Shown: piece by piece, positions 27,616 to 35,262 of the stretch | Position numbering within the stretch: the first letter of the stretch is position 1 | How the letters are laid out: each line of letters starts with the position of its first letter | Assembly (NCBI RefSeq): GCF_003097315.1 | Contig: NZ_QDDL01000003.1 | Coordinates: 62,001 to 126,000, forward strand | From: Pelagibaculum spongiae | GTDB lineage: Bacteria; Pseudomonadota; Gammaproteobacteria; Enterobacterales; Pelagibaculaceae | DNA: 64,000 nt | Direction of reading: 5' to 3' | Notes under the pieces: model-generated | Told to the model about the DNA's origin: nothing | Databases searched by the model: none | Seen by the model: only the letters and a program-made list of their open reading frames with translations | Program-made: the position numbers and the translations under genes

Positions 27616-29311
27616 GTAACCATTCAGCACAATTTAATATAAAAATCGCTTGACAGGTTTTTTTATATTTTCCCGAATTTAAGCACCTCTTTCAGAATAC
27701 CACTTAAACGCCGCATTAAACTGCTATTAACACACCTGATTATCAATGTTTTTTGCTCAGAATAGCGCATCAGCATTCCGCTTCTAAAAAGTCGCCACAG
27801 TAAGCCTCAGAGACAAAAAAACCACCCTGAAAACCTGTGCGATAATAACCGCATGGACTCAATCGAAATTAATAAAACAATCGCTGAAACCGAGCGATTG
27901 TTAGCCAAAAGCAAACGCTTACCGCCCGAATTGGTGGCGATGGTTCGTATGCTGATGCTCGTCGTTAAGATATTGCTTGATAGCAAAGGGCTAAACAGCA
28001 AAAACTCCAGCATTCCGCCATCGGCAGATCCTAATCGAGAAAAGAAATCGCGCGCCAAAAGCAATAAAAACCCAGGCGGGCAGCCTGGCCATAAAGGCAG
28101 TAATTTATCACCGGTGAAAGACCCAGATGAAGTGCTGGATATTACGATTGATCGTAGCCAATTGCCGAAAGGAAAATACCGTGTTGTTGGCAGTGAAAGC
28201 CGCCAAGTAGTTGATGTTCGTATTACCCGATATGTCACCGAATATCGGGCGCAGATTCTACAAGACGAGCAGGGTAACCAGTTTGTTGCTGAGTTTCCGC
28301 AAGGGGTCACTCGGCCAATACAATATGGCAATGAGTTTAAAGCCAACGCGGTTTATATGTCGAGCTACCAGCTGATTCCTTATGAACGGACTCAAAAGCA
28401 CTTCGCTGAGATATTGGATGCGCCAATCAGCACCGGTAGCCTTGCCAATTTTAATCAGGAAGCTTTTCATCGACTGAAGCCATTTGCTCAGTTAGTACCG
28501 GCTATTTTGCGTGCTGGAGATTTGATTCATGCCGATGAAACCGGCGTCAATATCAATGGTAAACGAAAGTGGCTACATGTCGCGAGCAATGACCGCTGGA
28601 CGTGGATTGAAGCGCATGAATCAAGAGGTATCGAGGCAATGGAAGCGATCGACATCTTGCCTAAATTTACCGGTTTATTGGTACACGATCACTGGAAAAG
28701 CTACTACCGATTTGTGCTGTGCTTGCATGTATTGTGTAACGCCCATCATGTACGTGAATTGGCGCGAGCCCATGAGCAAGATGGCCAGCAGTGGGCCAAG
28801 GCAATGGAAGATCTGCTTTATGAAATGAATACAGCAGTCAATGAGGCGGGGGGTGAGTTGGATGAAAAGCAGTGTCAAAAATGGGTGAAGCGATATCGAA
28901 AAATATTAAAAGCAGGTGATCGGGAATGCCCGGCACCTGAGCCAAAAAAAGCGGATAAAAAAGGTCAATTAAAGCGAGGGAAATTAGCACGAAGTAAATC
29001 GAGAAATTTATTAGAGCGGCTGCGGGATTTTGAAGCAGACGTGCTGCGGTTTATGAGTAATACCCGAGCACCGTTTACCAATAATCAGGGTGAACGGGAC
29101 TTCCGTATGAGCAAGGTTCAGCAGAAGATATCAGGCTGCTTCCGCTCATGGGATGGCGTGAAAGCGTATTGCAGAATCCGGAGCTATATATCGACCTGCC
29201 AAAAAAATGGGGTCGGTGTTGGGGAAGCTTTGTCGTTATTATTTGCGGGTAAATGGCCGGACTTTATTCAGGAGAAATTGGATCGGTTGGTGTGACATGC
29301 TGAATGGTTAC
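27616..29311 (+). mobile_element. IS66-family insertion sequence, copy 1 (1696 bp)
   Basis: The bounds come from aligning this copy with the inverted copy at 61143-62838. Identity starts at GTAACCATTCAGCA on the left and ends at its complement on the right, giving 14-base terminal inverted repeats that begin 5'-GTAA as in the IS66 family. It holds a single transposase gene (TnpC) and no TnpA/TnpB helper genes, the ISBst12-like layout. The two copies differ at only a few visible positions. Flanking octamers (AACAAATC left, GTTATATT right) do not match, so no target duplication remains. Confidence 0.9.
27853..29295 (+). CDS. IS66-family transposase (TnpC), copy 1
   Basis: 480 residues. The N-terminal helical segment is followed by the SKNSSIPPSADPN motif and a basic GGQPGHKG region, then the DDE domain: HADETGVNINGKRKW with the first Asp, LVHDHWKSYY with the second, and TNNQGERDFR with the catalytic Glu. 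Complete and apparently intact. It differs from copy 2 by Arg/Ser at residue 20 and His/Asn near residue 206. Several antisense frames inside are shadows. Confidence 0.95.
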   Translation: MDSIEINKTIAETERLLAKSKRLPPELVAMVRMLMLVVKILLDSKGLNSKNSSIPPSADPNREKKSRAKSNKNPGGQPGHKGSNLSPVKDPDEVLDITIDRSQLPKGKYRVVGSESRQVVDVRITRYVTEYRAQILQDEQGNQFVAEFPQGVTRPIQYGNEFKANAVYMSSYQLIPYERTQKHFAEILDAPISTGSLANFNQEAFHRLKPFAQLVPAILRAGDLIHADETGVNINGKRKWLHVASNDRWTWIEAHESRGIEAMEAIDILPKFTGLLVHDHWKSYYRFVLCLHVLCNAHHVRELARAHEQDGQQWAKAMEDLLYEMNTAVNEAGGELDEKQCQKWVKRYRKILKAGDRECPAPEPKKADKKGQLKRGKLARSKSRNLLERLRDFEADVLRFMSNTRAPFTNNQGERDFRMSKVQQKISGCFRSWDGVKAYCRIRSYISTCQKNGVGVGEALSLLFAGKWPDFIQEKLDRLV

Positions 29312-29488
29312 GTTATATTGATAAAAAGCATACTAAAAAACTATCACAAACTCTTCGCACTCCTTGCACTTACTAAAGTCAAAGACAAAGCAAGAGATCG
29401 TCATATTAATAGCCAGCAATTGGTTTTTTTAGCGCTGATGACCAATATCATCACTGTGTCAGTTGGATTTCGATTTTATGCACCTGCT

Positions 29489-29571
29489 AAACAGCACGCC
29501 ACCTAAACAGCACGCAAACAGCACACGCAAACAGCACACGCAAACAGCACGCCGCAAACAGCACGCCACCC
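29489..29571 (+). repeat. Short tandem-like array of AAACAGCACGC units
   Basis: Six copies of AAACAGCACGC or AAACAGCACACGC follow one another, some separated by CACCT or CG. The last runs directly into GCCACCC, the outer edge of the RAYT unit. The surrounding 29312-29780 stretch has no convincing gene. Confidence 0.8.
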
Positions 29572-29690
29572 ATAATTTCAACCATACCTCAATCCAAAAA
29601 TCTAATAACCGGAATAACCCTAAAATACTAACATTGAATGTGATTACGGCGGTCGATTGCTTCGTTTCAAATGCAACTATATTAAATTGA

Positions 29691-29725
29691 TGCCACGACG
29701 AAAACCGGATCAGCCCCGGTTATTT
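29691..29725. repeat. REP-like palindrome beside RAYT 1
   Basis: CACGAC and a CCGGAT-x-AG-xx-CCGGT palindrome (AACCGG / CCGGTT arms) lie at the 3' side of the RAYT gene. A matching sequence lies at the same place beside RAYT 2 (49291-49320). The form resembles REP hairpins mobilised by RAYT proteins. Confidence 0.55.
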
Positions 29726-29780
29726 AAATTGCATCTTATTTTAAAGCTTCTGACTTAAACCTACCCAATAAAAATGAGCA

Positions 29781-30884
29781 TCAAGAGGGTGGTTGTTTTC
29801 CAGGCGATGGTATTTGCTGTCGCCAAGTTTCAGTTTGTTGTTTAACTCGATCACGAAACTGCTTGAGGTTCAGCGCATTACCCATCGCATGGGCAAATTG
29901 TCGCGCACTGGCCATCACAGTGCTGCGACCGCTCATGGCAGAAGCCCACCAGCGTGCATCAGTCTCAATTTGTAATCGTTCAAAAATGGGCGGCAAACTG
30001 CTGTCCATGTGTTTCTTATCAGTGCGCGCCATGCGAGCACTGGCATCGACCAATTCCAAATAATCTTTTAATTTAAATGGTAGTGACTGAGGTTTATCTT
30101 TGATATTAATGCCGGGCTTGCTTTCGCTATCGACAAAAGGTTTTAATCGGGCGAAATTATAATCGTAGCGCCGCTGATTATTTGTTTTTCGGCTTTTCTT
30201 TCTACGATGATTGCTGACAGGTAATTCAGTTTCCACTCGCGCTTGCACCGAAGTGTAATCCGATGTTTCTGGCGTTTTTGCAATACCGGCACGCAATGGG
30301 TTTAGGTCGACATAGGCCATGCAGGTGAGCAAGGCCTGCTCATCCAAAAGGGCTTGTGCTTTAAAGCGGCCTTCCCAGAATCGACCACTACATTGGTCTT
30401 CCGCGTTGGCCATTCGTGCCAGCGGCTCGTTAATTGAGCGCATAAACCAGCTAATGGAATATAATCGCTCGCGGTAAATAGTATCAGCAGTTTCTTCAAC
30501 CCATTGAATTTGTATTTGAGTCAGCATGTGGAATTTGTCAGGATCGAGATAACTCTTAACCCATGGATGCGCCTCGAATACCTTGCAGTATTGCAACAAC
30601 ACCTGCTTAATATTCCATTTTTTCGCGCGCTCCACATCTACATACACCACCAAGTGATAATGATTTGACATCACGGCATAAGATGCAATATCGACGGCGA
30701 ACGCTTGGCTGAGTCGGTCAATTCGGTCGACAATCCACTGGCGGCGATGGTCGAAATTTTTACGGTGCTTTTTGAGTAGTGTTGGATCTTCTCCGCACAA
30801 CCACCCTCGCCTAACACAACGCGAAATTACATGGAGAAATGGATTTTCTTTCGGATCGTATAGAATCGCTCTAGGTGTTGGCAT
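29781..30884 (-). CDS. REP-associated tyrosine transposase (Y1 HUH), copy 1
   Basis: 367 residues with an N-terminal Y1 transposase domain: the HUH motif in SNHYHLVVYV near residue 77, the catalytic-Tyr helix QVLLQYCKVF near 105, and the conserved CMAYVDLNPLRAGIAKTPE near 190. The C-terminal 170 residues are basic and helical and specific to this subfamily. RAYT proteins cut and rejoin single-stranded REP palindromes. Close paralogues are at 49371 and 62917. The gene looks intact and has a repeated leader upstream. Confidence 0.9.
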   Translation of the reverse strand: MPTPRAILYDPKENPFLHVISRCVRRGWLCGEDPTLLKKHRKNFDHRRQWIVDRIDRLSQAFAVDIASYAVMSNHYHLVVYVDVERAKKWNIKQVLLQYCKVFEAHPWVKSYLDPDKFHMLTQIQIQWVEETADTIYRERLYSISWFMRSINEPLARMANAEDQCSGRFWEGRFKAQALLDEQALLTCMAYVDLNPLRAGIAKTPETSDYTSVQARVETELPVSNHRRKKSRKTNNQRRYDYNFARLKPFVDSESKPGINIKDKPQSLPFKLKDYLELVDASARMARTDKKHMDSSLPPIFERLQIETDARWWASAMSGRSTVMASARQFAHAMGNALNLKQFRDRVKQQTETWRQQIPSPGKQPPS

Positions 30885-31021
30885 GATGTGAAAATGACAA
30901 CTTTTTCAAGTGCCGCTCCTGCAAAAATCAACGGTTACAATAGGTTAAACTAGTTACAACCGCATGAGAAATTGAATATTTTTTGGTGGGTATAAAAAAT
31001 ATCTTGGGTGGCGTCATTGTT

Positions 31022-31114
31022 ACCAAAAAAGCACCAGAGAAAATCAAACCCCGTCGTATCTGCCCTTGCTGTAAAGAAGAAATGCGCTGCCTGGGCGTGG
31101 TACGACCGGTCTAG
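31022..31114 (+). pseudogene. Possible remnant of a transposase C-terminus (zinc-ribbon-like)
   Basis: Plus-strand codons read TKKAPEKIKPRRICPCCKEE and then MRCLGVVRPV before a stop. The C-x-CC...C pattern resembles the zinc-binding tail of some IS transposases. It begins eight bases after the RAYT unit edge, as if the unit had landed in or next to an older element. There is no matching upstream part, so this is a weak call. Confidence 0.3.
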
Positions 31115-31229
31115 CCGAAAGGCAGAAATAATAAGGATAATGGCGTAATTATTGAGCAGGAGGGCCGTTACAAAAAACCTAAAAACATGCACTATAAAAA
31201 ATGCTGATTCCAGCGTTTATAGCTTTGCT

Positions 31230-31253
31230 CGCCCTGCATTTAGCGGCAGGGCG
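31230..31253. repeat. Perfect 8-base hairpin, possible decayed attC
   Basis: CGCCCTGC / GCAGGGCG arms with an 8-base loop lie beyond the last clear cassette. On the minus strand TTTCAAC precedes it, one base off the GTTCAAC expected for a cassette following attC 1, and no complete second core is seen. It may be the remnant of a fifth cassette. Confidence 0.35.
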
Positions 31254-31308
31254 TGACCTACTTAGTTGAAATATCTGTAATTTACTATAGAGAGTGCCAC
31301 CCGGGCTT

Positions 31309-31363
31309 GTTCAACACCCGGATAAGGTGTCGGCTGCGCGACACCTATCCTTATTTGTTAGCC
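31309..31363 (-). other. attC site 1 (integron cassette recombination site)
   Basis: On the minus strand, GGCTAAC starts a hairpin with arms GGATAGGTGTCG / CGACACCTTATCC (one bulge) and ends with the core GTTGAAC. The stop codon of the 112-codon gene lies inside it, as usual for cassettes. GGCTAAC is the exact complement of GTTAGCC, the core at the start of this same cassette. Confidence 0.75.
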
Positions 31364-31689
31364 GTTTTTTTTATTGGATTGACTTTTATTCTTCTGATTT
31401 TATACATCACAATGAGAAGAATATAACCAACAAGTGGCATTATACTTGGCGATAGAATAACAGCAAAAAAACCAATAATTGAATTGGTTATCATTTTTCT
31501 TGAAGTTATGGCAAACCAATATGCCATTATCCAAACAATAAAATATGAAAAATTTGCCCTAATTAATTGACTACTCAACTCTCTTTCCATTTCTACGTAT
31601 AGCATATAACGCGTAGCAATTAGAAAAATGAAAGCTGTCACCATTAATAGGTGGCAATTTATTCGTATTTTATTAATCTTTGGCTCCAA
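31351..31689 (-). CDS. Cassette D, gene 2: hypothetical membrane protein
   Basis: 112 residues with three or four membrane helices (LLMVTAFIFLIATRYML, FSYFIVWIMAYWFAI, NSIIGFFAVILSPSIMPLVGYILLIVM) and a basic tail; no family recognised. It overlaps the lipoprotein gene by 17 bases and shares its cassette. The frame begins at TTG; ATG 31644 is the alternative start and would still keep most helices. Its stop lies within attC 1. AT-rich, unlike the core genes. Confidence 0.55.
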   Translation of the reverse strand: MEPKINKIRINCHLLMVTAFIFLIATRYMLYVEMERELSSQLIRANFSYFIVWIMAYWFAITSRKMITNSIIGFFAVILSPSIMPLVGYILLIVMYKIRRIKVNPIKKTANK

Positions 31690-31924
31690 ATTTCTTTTTA
31701 ACAGCTATACACATTTCACCATCAGGTGACTTCTTACATTCTTGTACGAACATTTGGCACCCTTGTTCTACGCCTTTTTTAACAGAGAATCGATCGCTTT
31801 CTTCCATTCCTTTCATCTGCTCTTCCATTCCGATATTCAAACATCCTTCAACCCATGATTCTTTAGTCTCAGAACATGCTGATAACGTTAATACAGTTGC
31901 GCTAATCAATAAAAATTTTTTCAT
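31673..31924 (-). CDS. Cassette D, gene 1: small Cys-rich lipoprotein
   Basis: 83 residues with a lipoprotein signal and lipobox LSAC17, then a short charged domain with four further Cys (GCLNIGM, GCQMFVQEC, MCIAV), which could form two disulfides in the periplasm. No family recognised. It is the first gene after the attC 2 core and is followed by an overlapping membrane-protein gene. Small secreted proteins of unknown role are typical of integron cassettes. Confidence 0.65.
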   Translation of the reverse strand: MKKFLLISATVLTLSACSETKESWVEGCLNIGMEEQMKGMEESDRFSVKKGVEQGCQMFVQECKKSPDGEMCIAVKKKFGAKD

Positions 31925-31985
31925 TATTTTCTCTTTAGTTTAAGTAATCGAAATTGTAGATATAAAACTTAGCTATGCCATAAAC

Positions 31986-32091
31986 GGCTAACGCGTGGCT
32001 ATGCCGACCCAAAAAGCTGATAGTGGCAGCGGTTGAAGTTACAAAAGACGTGGCCAGCTTTTTGGGGTCGGCCATGAGCCAATTGTTATAA
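31986..32091 (-). other. attC site 2
   Basis: On the minus strand TTATAAC-AATTGGCTCATGGCCGACC opens a 106-base imperfect palindrome with a strong inner stem (CCGACCC..AAAAAGCTG paired with CAGCTTTTTGGGTCGG) and closes with GCGTTAGCC. The outline matches classical 59-base elements. The distal core TTATAAC equals the complement of GTTATAA at the start of the cassette it ends. Confidence 0.88.
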
Positions 32092-32481
32092 GCTTGTATT
32101 TACCCAATTATTGATGGTGTTTATATTGACTTCGACTTCCTTGATAATTCCCTTGCCATGAAAGTATTTCTTGTAAACCAACACGTCACCTTCAAAACGA
32201 AAATCACCAGCGAATCCTTTTTCGATTTTTTGAAACTCAGATATTCTTTTGAAGGATATGTCAAATAGCGTAACCCTGATAATAGGCCCCTCTTGGGAGT
32301 CAGTTGTAAGCCATTCTTCCGCTGCAAGATACCGTGAATCGTCAGACCATTGAAGCTTATGACCGAAAATTCGATTCTTTATTTTTGCATCATCAATAGT
32401 AAGTGTGAAGTACGCTGGTCCAAACCGAATTTCACTCTTATATTTTAATTCAGCAATATGTTTTTCATCTGGTGATTTCAT
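32086..32481 (-). CDS. Cassette C: hypothetical protein
   Basis: 131 residues beginning MKSPDEKHIAELKY, beta-rich and soluble (RFGPAYFTLTIDDAKIKN, WLTTDSQEGPIIRVTLFDI). No family recognised. The frame is open to 32580, but its first 33 codons would be translated attC 3, so the start at 32481, just inside the cassette after the GTTATAA core, is the sensible one. The stop codon lies in attC 2. An automated caller would probably give the longer form. Confidence 0.6.
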   Translation of the reverse strand: MKSPDEKHIAELKYKSEIRFGPAYFTLTIDDAKIKNRIFGHKLQWSDDSRYLAAEEWLTTDSQEGPIIRVTLFDISFKRISEFQKIEKGFAGDFRFEGDVLVYKKYFHGKGIIKEVEVNINTINNWVNTSL

Positions 32482-32492
32482 TTCATTTTTGC

Positions 32493-32569
32493 TTATAACG
32501 TGGTAGCAACACCGGTGAGCAAATGAGCCTGCGGCGAAATTTGTGATCCGGTGCCTGCGATTGTTATGT
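32493..32569 (-). other. attC site 3
   Basis: On the minus strand ACATAACAATCGCAGGCACC opens and a CCGGTGTTGC arm leads to the core GTTATAAGC, 77 bases in all. The first core ACATAAC equals the complement of GTTATGT, which begins cassette B. Confidence 0.82.
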
Positions 32570-32576
32570 GAATTAC

Positions 32577-32864
32577 TCATTTAAATGCAATTAAGTAGCT
32601 AAAAAAGCAGGCTATAGAAAACCAAATTATTAGAATAGTATTTCGATGTTTTTCTGAATCGGGCCTCGCAGGGATATCCATGAAATGAAGATACTTCATT
32701 GGGCGCCCTAGCAATTTTTCAACAAAAAATTTTGCCAACACAGCCCACAAGAACGCTACAGCGTAGTGCTCAAAAGCGCCTCCGTCGTCAGCAAAGTAGA
32801 AAATACCAGCTGACATTAGCAAAAATACAAATAGACCGATACTAAACAAATAACTACCTTTCAC
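32577..32864 (-). CDS. Cassette B: hypothetical small membrane protein
   Basis: 95 residues starting at GTG inside the GTTATGTG core of attC 4. Three hydrophobic segments (LFSIGLFVFLLMSAGIFYF, FEHYAVAFLWAVLAKFFV, TILIIWFSIACFFSYLIAF) suggest an integral membrane protein; between them lies a conserved-looking GRPMKYLHFMDIPARP loop. Its stop is eight bases before attC 3. No family recognised. Gene-to-attC spacing is that of a compact cassette. Confidence 0.6.
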   Translation of the reverse strand: MKGSYLFSIGLFVFLLMSAGIFYFADDGGAFEHYAVAFLWAVLAKFFVEKLLGRPMKYLHFMDIPARPDSEKHRNTILIIWFSIACFFSYLIAFK

Positions 32865-32964
32865 ATAACGCCGCCATCAACTGCGTAGCAAGCTGGCGCT
32901 TTTTGTGCGTTTTTTGCACAAAAAGTGACAGGTTGCGGAGTCAGATTGCATGGCCTTGTTAAGT
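32863..32964 (-). other. attC site 4
   Basis: On the minus strand ACTTAACAAGGCC opens and GGCGGCGTTATGT closes a 102-base site with an inner stem of TTTTTGTGC / GCACAAAAA arms. GTTATGT is a classic core. The opening ACTTAAC equals the complement of GTTAAGT at the start of cassette A. Confidence 0.88.
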
Positions 32965-33306
32965 GCGTTTTTGACATACCTTACCGATTACCCAGGGTAG
33001 AGCAAAAAACCATTGAATATACCCTGCTAGAAAGGCAAATAACCAATAAACAAACCACTGAATATTTGCTTGATAAAAATAAAACTCAGGTTCATAAACC
33101 GGAACCAAGAGTTTGAAAATAAAGTCGATAATAACTGATGAATATAGGTGCACAGCCAGTCCACTCAATGGGAAGCCCGCCATGATAAGCGCCAGCCCAT
33201 AAAATGGACCGCTATCGATTGAACTTATTTTGAGTCCGTTAATAAAGAAGAATGCCATTGGCATGACAAGCATACCGAATATCCATAATTTCTTAACGAT
33301 GCTCAT
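32959..33306 (-). CDS. Cassette A: hypothetical membrane protein
   Basis: 115 residues with about three helices (LWIFGMLVMPMAFFFI, FYGLALIMAGFPLSGLAVHL, IQWFVYWLFAFLAGYIQWFFAL). No family recognised. The frame is open to 33342, but ATG 33306 has a strong AGGAG ribosome site eight bases upstream and is preferred. A GTTAAGT core lies 13 bases before the start and the stop codon lies inside attC 4, so gene and site form one cassette. Confidence 0.65.
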   Translation of the reverse strand: MSIVKKLWIFGMLVMPMAFFFINGLKISSIDSGPFYGLALIMAGFPLSGLAVHLYSSVIIDFIFKLLVPVYEPEFYFYQANIQWFVYWLFAFLAGYIQWFFALPWVIGKVCQKRT

Positions 33307-33342
33307 AATTCTCCTGGCACTTAACAGCAACCTATGCCGCAT

Positions 33343-33753
33343 TTTTGCCGCATAGTCTTATATAAATATGAAAGACAAATTCCGCTTTAGCTCGGCGCTA
33401 GGGCTTTACTCTGGTGGCTTGCTTGCCTTTTCACGTCTTGCTGGCGACGATATATTTTGATTCCGTGTATGTCAATTGATTGAACTATCGACAAAATGCC
33501 GCTGAACAGAGGGGTTTTGAAAAAGCATCTCAACTCATTGAAATAAAATGGTTGTTTTGCAGTTTACTCAATCGACATATACGGTTAACTTTTGTTGAGT
33601 TTGACCGTGAACAACGCTGCATATAGCGCTCTCGATACGAATATTGTTTTCAGGTGCAGCATGCAATTACAACGTAACTGGTCATTTCAAGGCAGGATCG
33701 AAACGCTAAGTTAGCGCCACTGGCCACTGGATCTCGGTAAGCTCAAGCAGATT
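33343..33753. other. Spacer upstream of the cassette array
   Basis: About 410 bases with no gene I can support. It holds a short CTATGC / GCATAG inverted repeat (33330-33356 region) that may be the decayed half of another attC next to the GTTAAGT core, and imperfect arms around 33460-33480 and 33570-33590 (ATGTCAATTGA versus TCAATCGACAT). No integron integrase gene or clear attI is present. Confidence 0.4.
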
Positions 33754-33820
33754 TAAATGGTGTAGCTGCTTTATATTTCCAAGCAGCTTAGCCACTTTAA
33801 AAAAACAGCTGCACCATTTA
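33754..33820. repeat. Nested inverted repeat between the array and the barrel operon
   Basis: Outer arms TAAATGGTGTAGCTG / CAGCTGCACCATTTA (one mismatch) enclose a second hairpin with AGCTGCTT / AAGCAGCT arms. On the minus strand the gene-proximal arm is followed by seven T, so it can end transcription of the barrel operon. Confidence 0.65.
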
Positions 33821-33840
33821 AAAAAAACAGACAAACCCAA

Positions 33841-35262
33841 TTAAAAATAAGTCTCTAGCGATAACTGAATATAATGATCACGGCTGATATCCAATTCATC
33901 TCTCAAGACATTTTTATAGCCACCACCCAAGAAAACTGCCTGGACTTTACTGCTAAATAACCAGTCATCAAATACCCGCCTACTGAATTCAAAACGCAGC
34001 GCGCCGCTTTCACTTTCTGGCTCGAACAGCATGCCTAATTCGGCTTCATGGGAGTTTTCATCATTCATTGCCCATCGGCCACCAAAGGTAAACAATTTGG
34101 CTGGTAATGCTTGGTCTGAACGCTGATCGTAAAAGGTTTCCAATATCAGTCGCCAGTCGTAGTCGCTTGAAAGTATCGAACCTAAGTCCAGCTCAAGACC
34201 GGCAACGGCTGCGCGATATCGGCCGGGTGCTTTAGGCGCAATGCTATTTAGAAATTCTTGGGTTAATGCGCCACCCGCGGCTAATTGATCTTCAATTGAA
34301 GCTTGAACATTTAAAATAGCTAGTAATTCGCGGAAGTAGCCGTCTAAGCCAGAATTTTTTACTGCATAAACTTCACCATGCACTTCGATCATTTCCAGCT
34401 TAAAAACCCAATCGCCTAACAGCCAGTTTAAATCCAGCCCGACTTGGTCGATGGTGTGATACACCGGCACTAACTGATAATCAATCTGAAAAGGAATCGG
34501 CTGAATCACTAGTTGGTCTAACCGCGCTTCCAGCGACGGGCTTCGGCTGACACCACTAAAATAATGCAGCCCTAAATCCATATCGCCAAAGGTTCGCGCC
34601 CAGCGAATGGCTAAATCAATATTATGATCGCCGTCACCATCGGCATATTCTGCATTGGGCGATACCACAATCGGTGACAGTCGACCACCCTGTTTTGGGT
34701 AACGCTGGCGAACCGCCCCCGGCATTAAAATCAGGTCCAGATCGCCCCAGTCTCGGGAAGTGGTTGCCTTAAGCATTGGCTGACCTAACTTGCTGGTTTC
34801 AGTAAAACCCTCAATCAATGATTGTTGGTTAATAATATCAACCAGATTCAAGCTCTCGGCGGTGCCCCAGAATACTTCCTGAAAACCAGCCGAATATTCC
34901 CAATCCTCAGTTAACCAAAGCCCATACATGTCTTTGATGTAATGCTGGCTGATGCTGTTTTTTGGCGCTTCATCAATATAAGGCGCAAAGGTTTCACTTA
35001 AATCAAAACGTGAATAGCCAGAAAAAATGAAGGAAAAATCACCGTCCTCGTTGTCGTATATCCAGCTAGGCTGAAACACTATCGAAGGTTGGAAATTACC
35101 CTGACCTGCATAGCCAGAGCGAGGGAAAATTCTGGTTTCAAAAGCCGCCGATGCTTCCCATGCGCCTTTACCACCAATGACTGGAAATGCAGCTAACAGC
35201 TGCTGGCTGGCCAAACTACAACTCGTTAGAATTGCAGTTGCCAGCCAAAACTTCAGCTTCAT
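33841..35262 (-). CDS. Outer-membrane beta-barrel protein, partner of a LolA-like protein
   Basis: 473 residues with a signal peptide (FWLATAILTSCSLASQQLLA), strand-turn repeats throughout and a C-terminal aromatic end (IQLSLETYF) typical of BamA-inserted barrels. Motifs DWEYSAGFQEVFWGTAESLNLVDIINQ and GDMDLGLHYFSG recall DUF1302-like proteins found beside MMPL/RND exporters and LolA-like proteins. Its start overlaps the upstream stop by one base (TAATG), so the two are co-translated. Inference: an envelope lipid or hydrophobic-compound transport route. The inner-membrane MMPL partner is not in this window. Confidence 0.7.
   Translation of the reverse strand: MKLKFWLATAILTSCSLASQQLLAAFPVIGGKGAWEASAAFETRIFPRSGYAGQGNFQPSIVFQPSWIYDNEDGDFSFIFSGYSRFDLSETFAPYIDEAPKNSISQHYIKDMYGLWLTEDWEYSAGFQEVFWGTAESLNLVDIINQQSLIEGFTETSKLGQPMLKATTSRDWGDLDLILMPGAVRQRYPKQGGRLSPIVVSPNAEYADGDGDHNIDLAIRWARTFGDMDLGLHYFSGVSRSPSLEARLDQLVIQPIPFQIDYQLVPVYHTIDQVGLDLNWLLGDWVFKLEMIEVHGEVYAVKNSGLDGYFRELLAILNVQASIEDQLAAGGALTQEFLNSIAPKAPGRYRAAVAGLELDLGSILSSDYDWRLILETFYDQRSDQALPAKLFTFGGRWAMNDENSHEAELGMLFEPESESGALRFEFSRRVFDDWLFSSKVQAVFLGGGYKNVLRDELDISRDHYIQLSLETYF

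Larger units (their letters stand above)
29564..31013 (-). mobile_element. RAYT unit 1, bounded by inverted CGCCACCC ends
   Basis: The RAYT gene sits between CGCCACCC (29564-29571) and its inverse GGGTGGCG (31006-31013). The leader between gene and right edge (about 30905-31013) recurs at 60982-61096 almost unchanged, and its gene-proximal half recurs before RAYT 2. This supports a defined unit rather than a chance pair of octamers. The ends are inferred from repetition, not from target duplications. Confidence 0.5.

Noticed and set aside
27807-28346. 179-codon antisense frame inside IS66 copy 1 (and its twin at 62108-62647)
   Set aside because: It is the mirror of the transposase coding sequence in the opposite frame; no family pattern.
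27608-29319. 8-bp target duplication around IS66 copy 1
   Set aside because: The flanks AACAAATC and GTTATATT do not match, and exchanging flanks with copy 2 does not yield a match.
29207-29506. 99-codon frame crossing the right end of IS66 copy 1
   Set aside because: It begins within the transposase in another frame and continues into spacer; it is a chance fusion.
29489-29571. CRISPR array
   Set aside because: Units of 11-13 bases without unique spacers of regular length.
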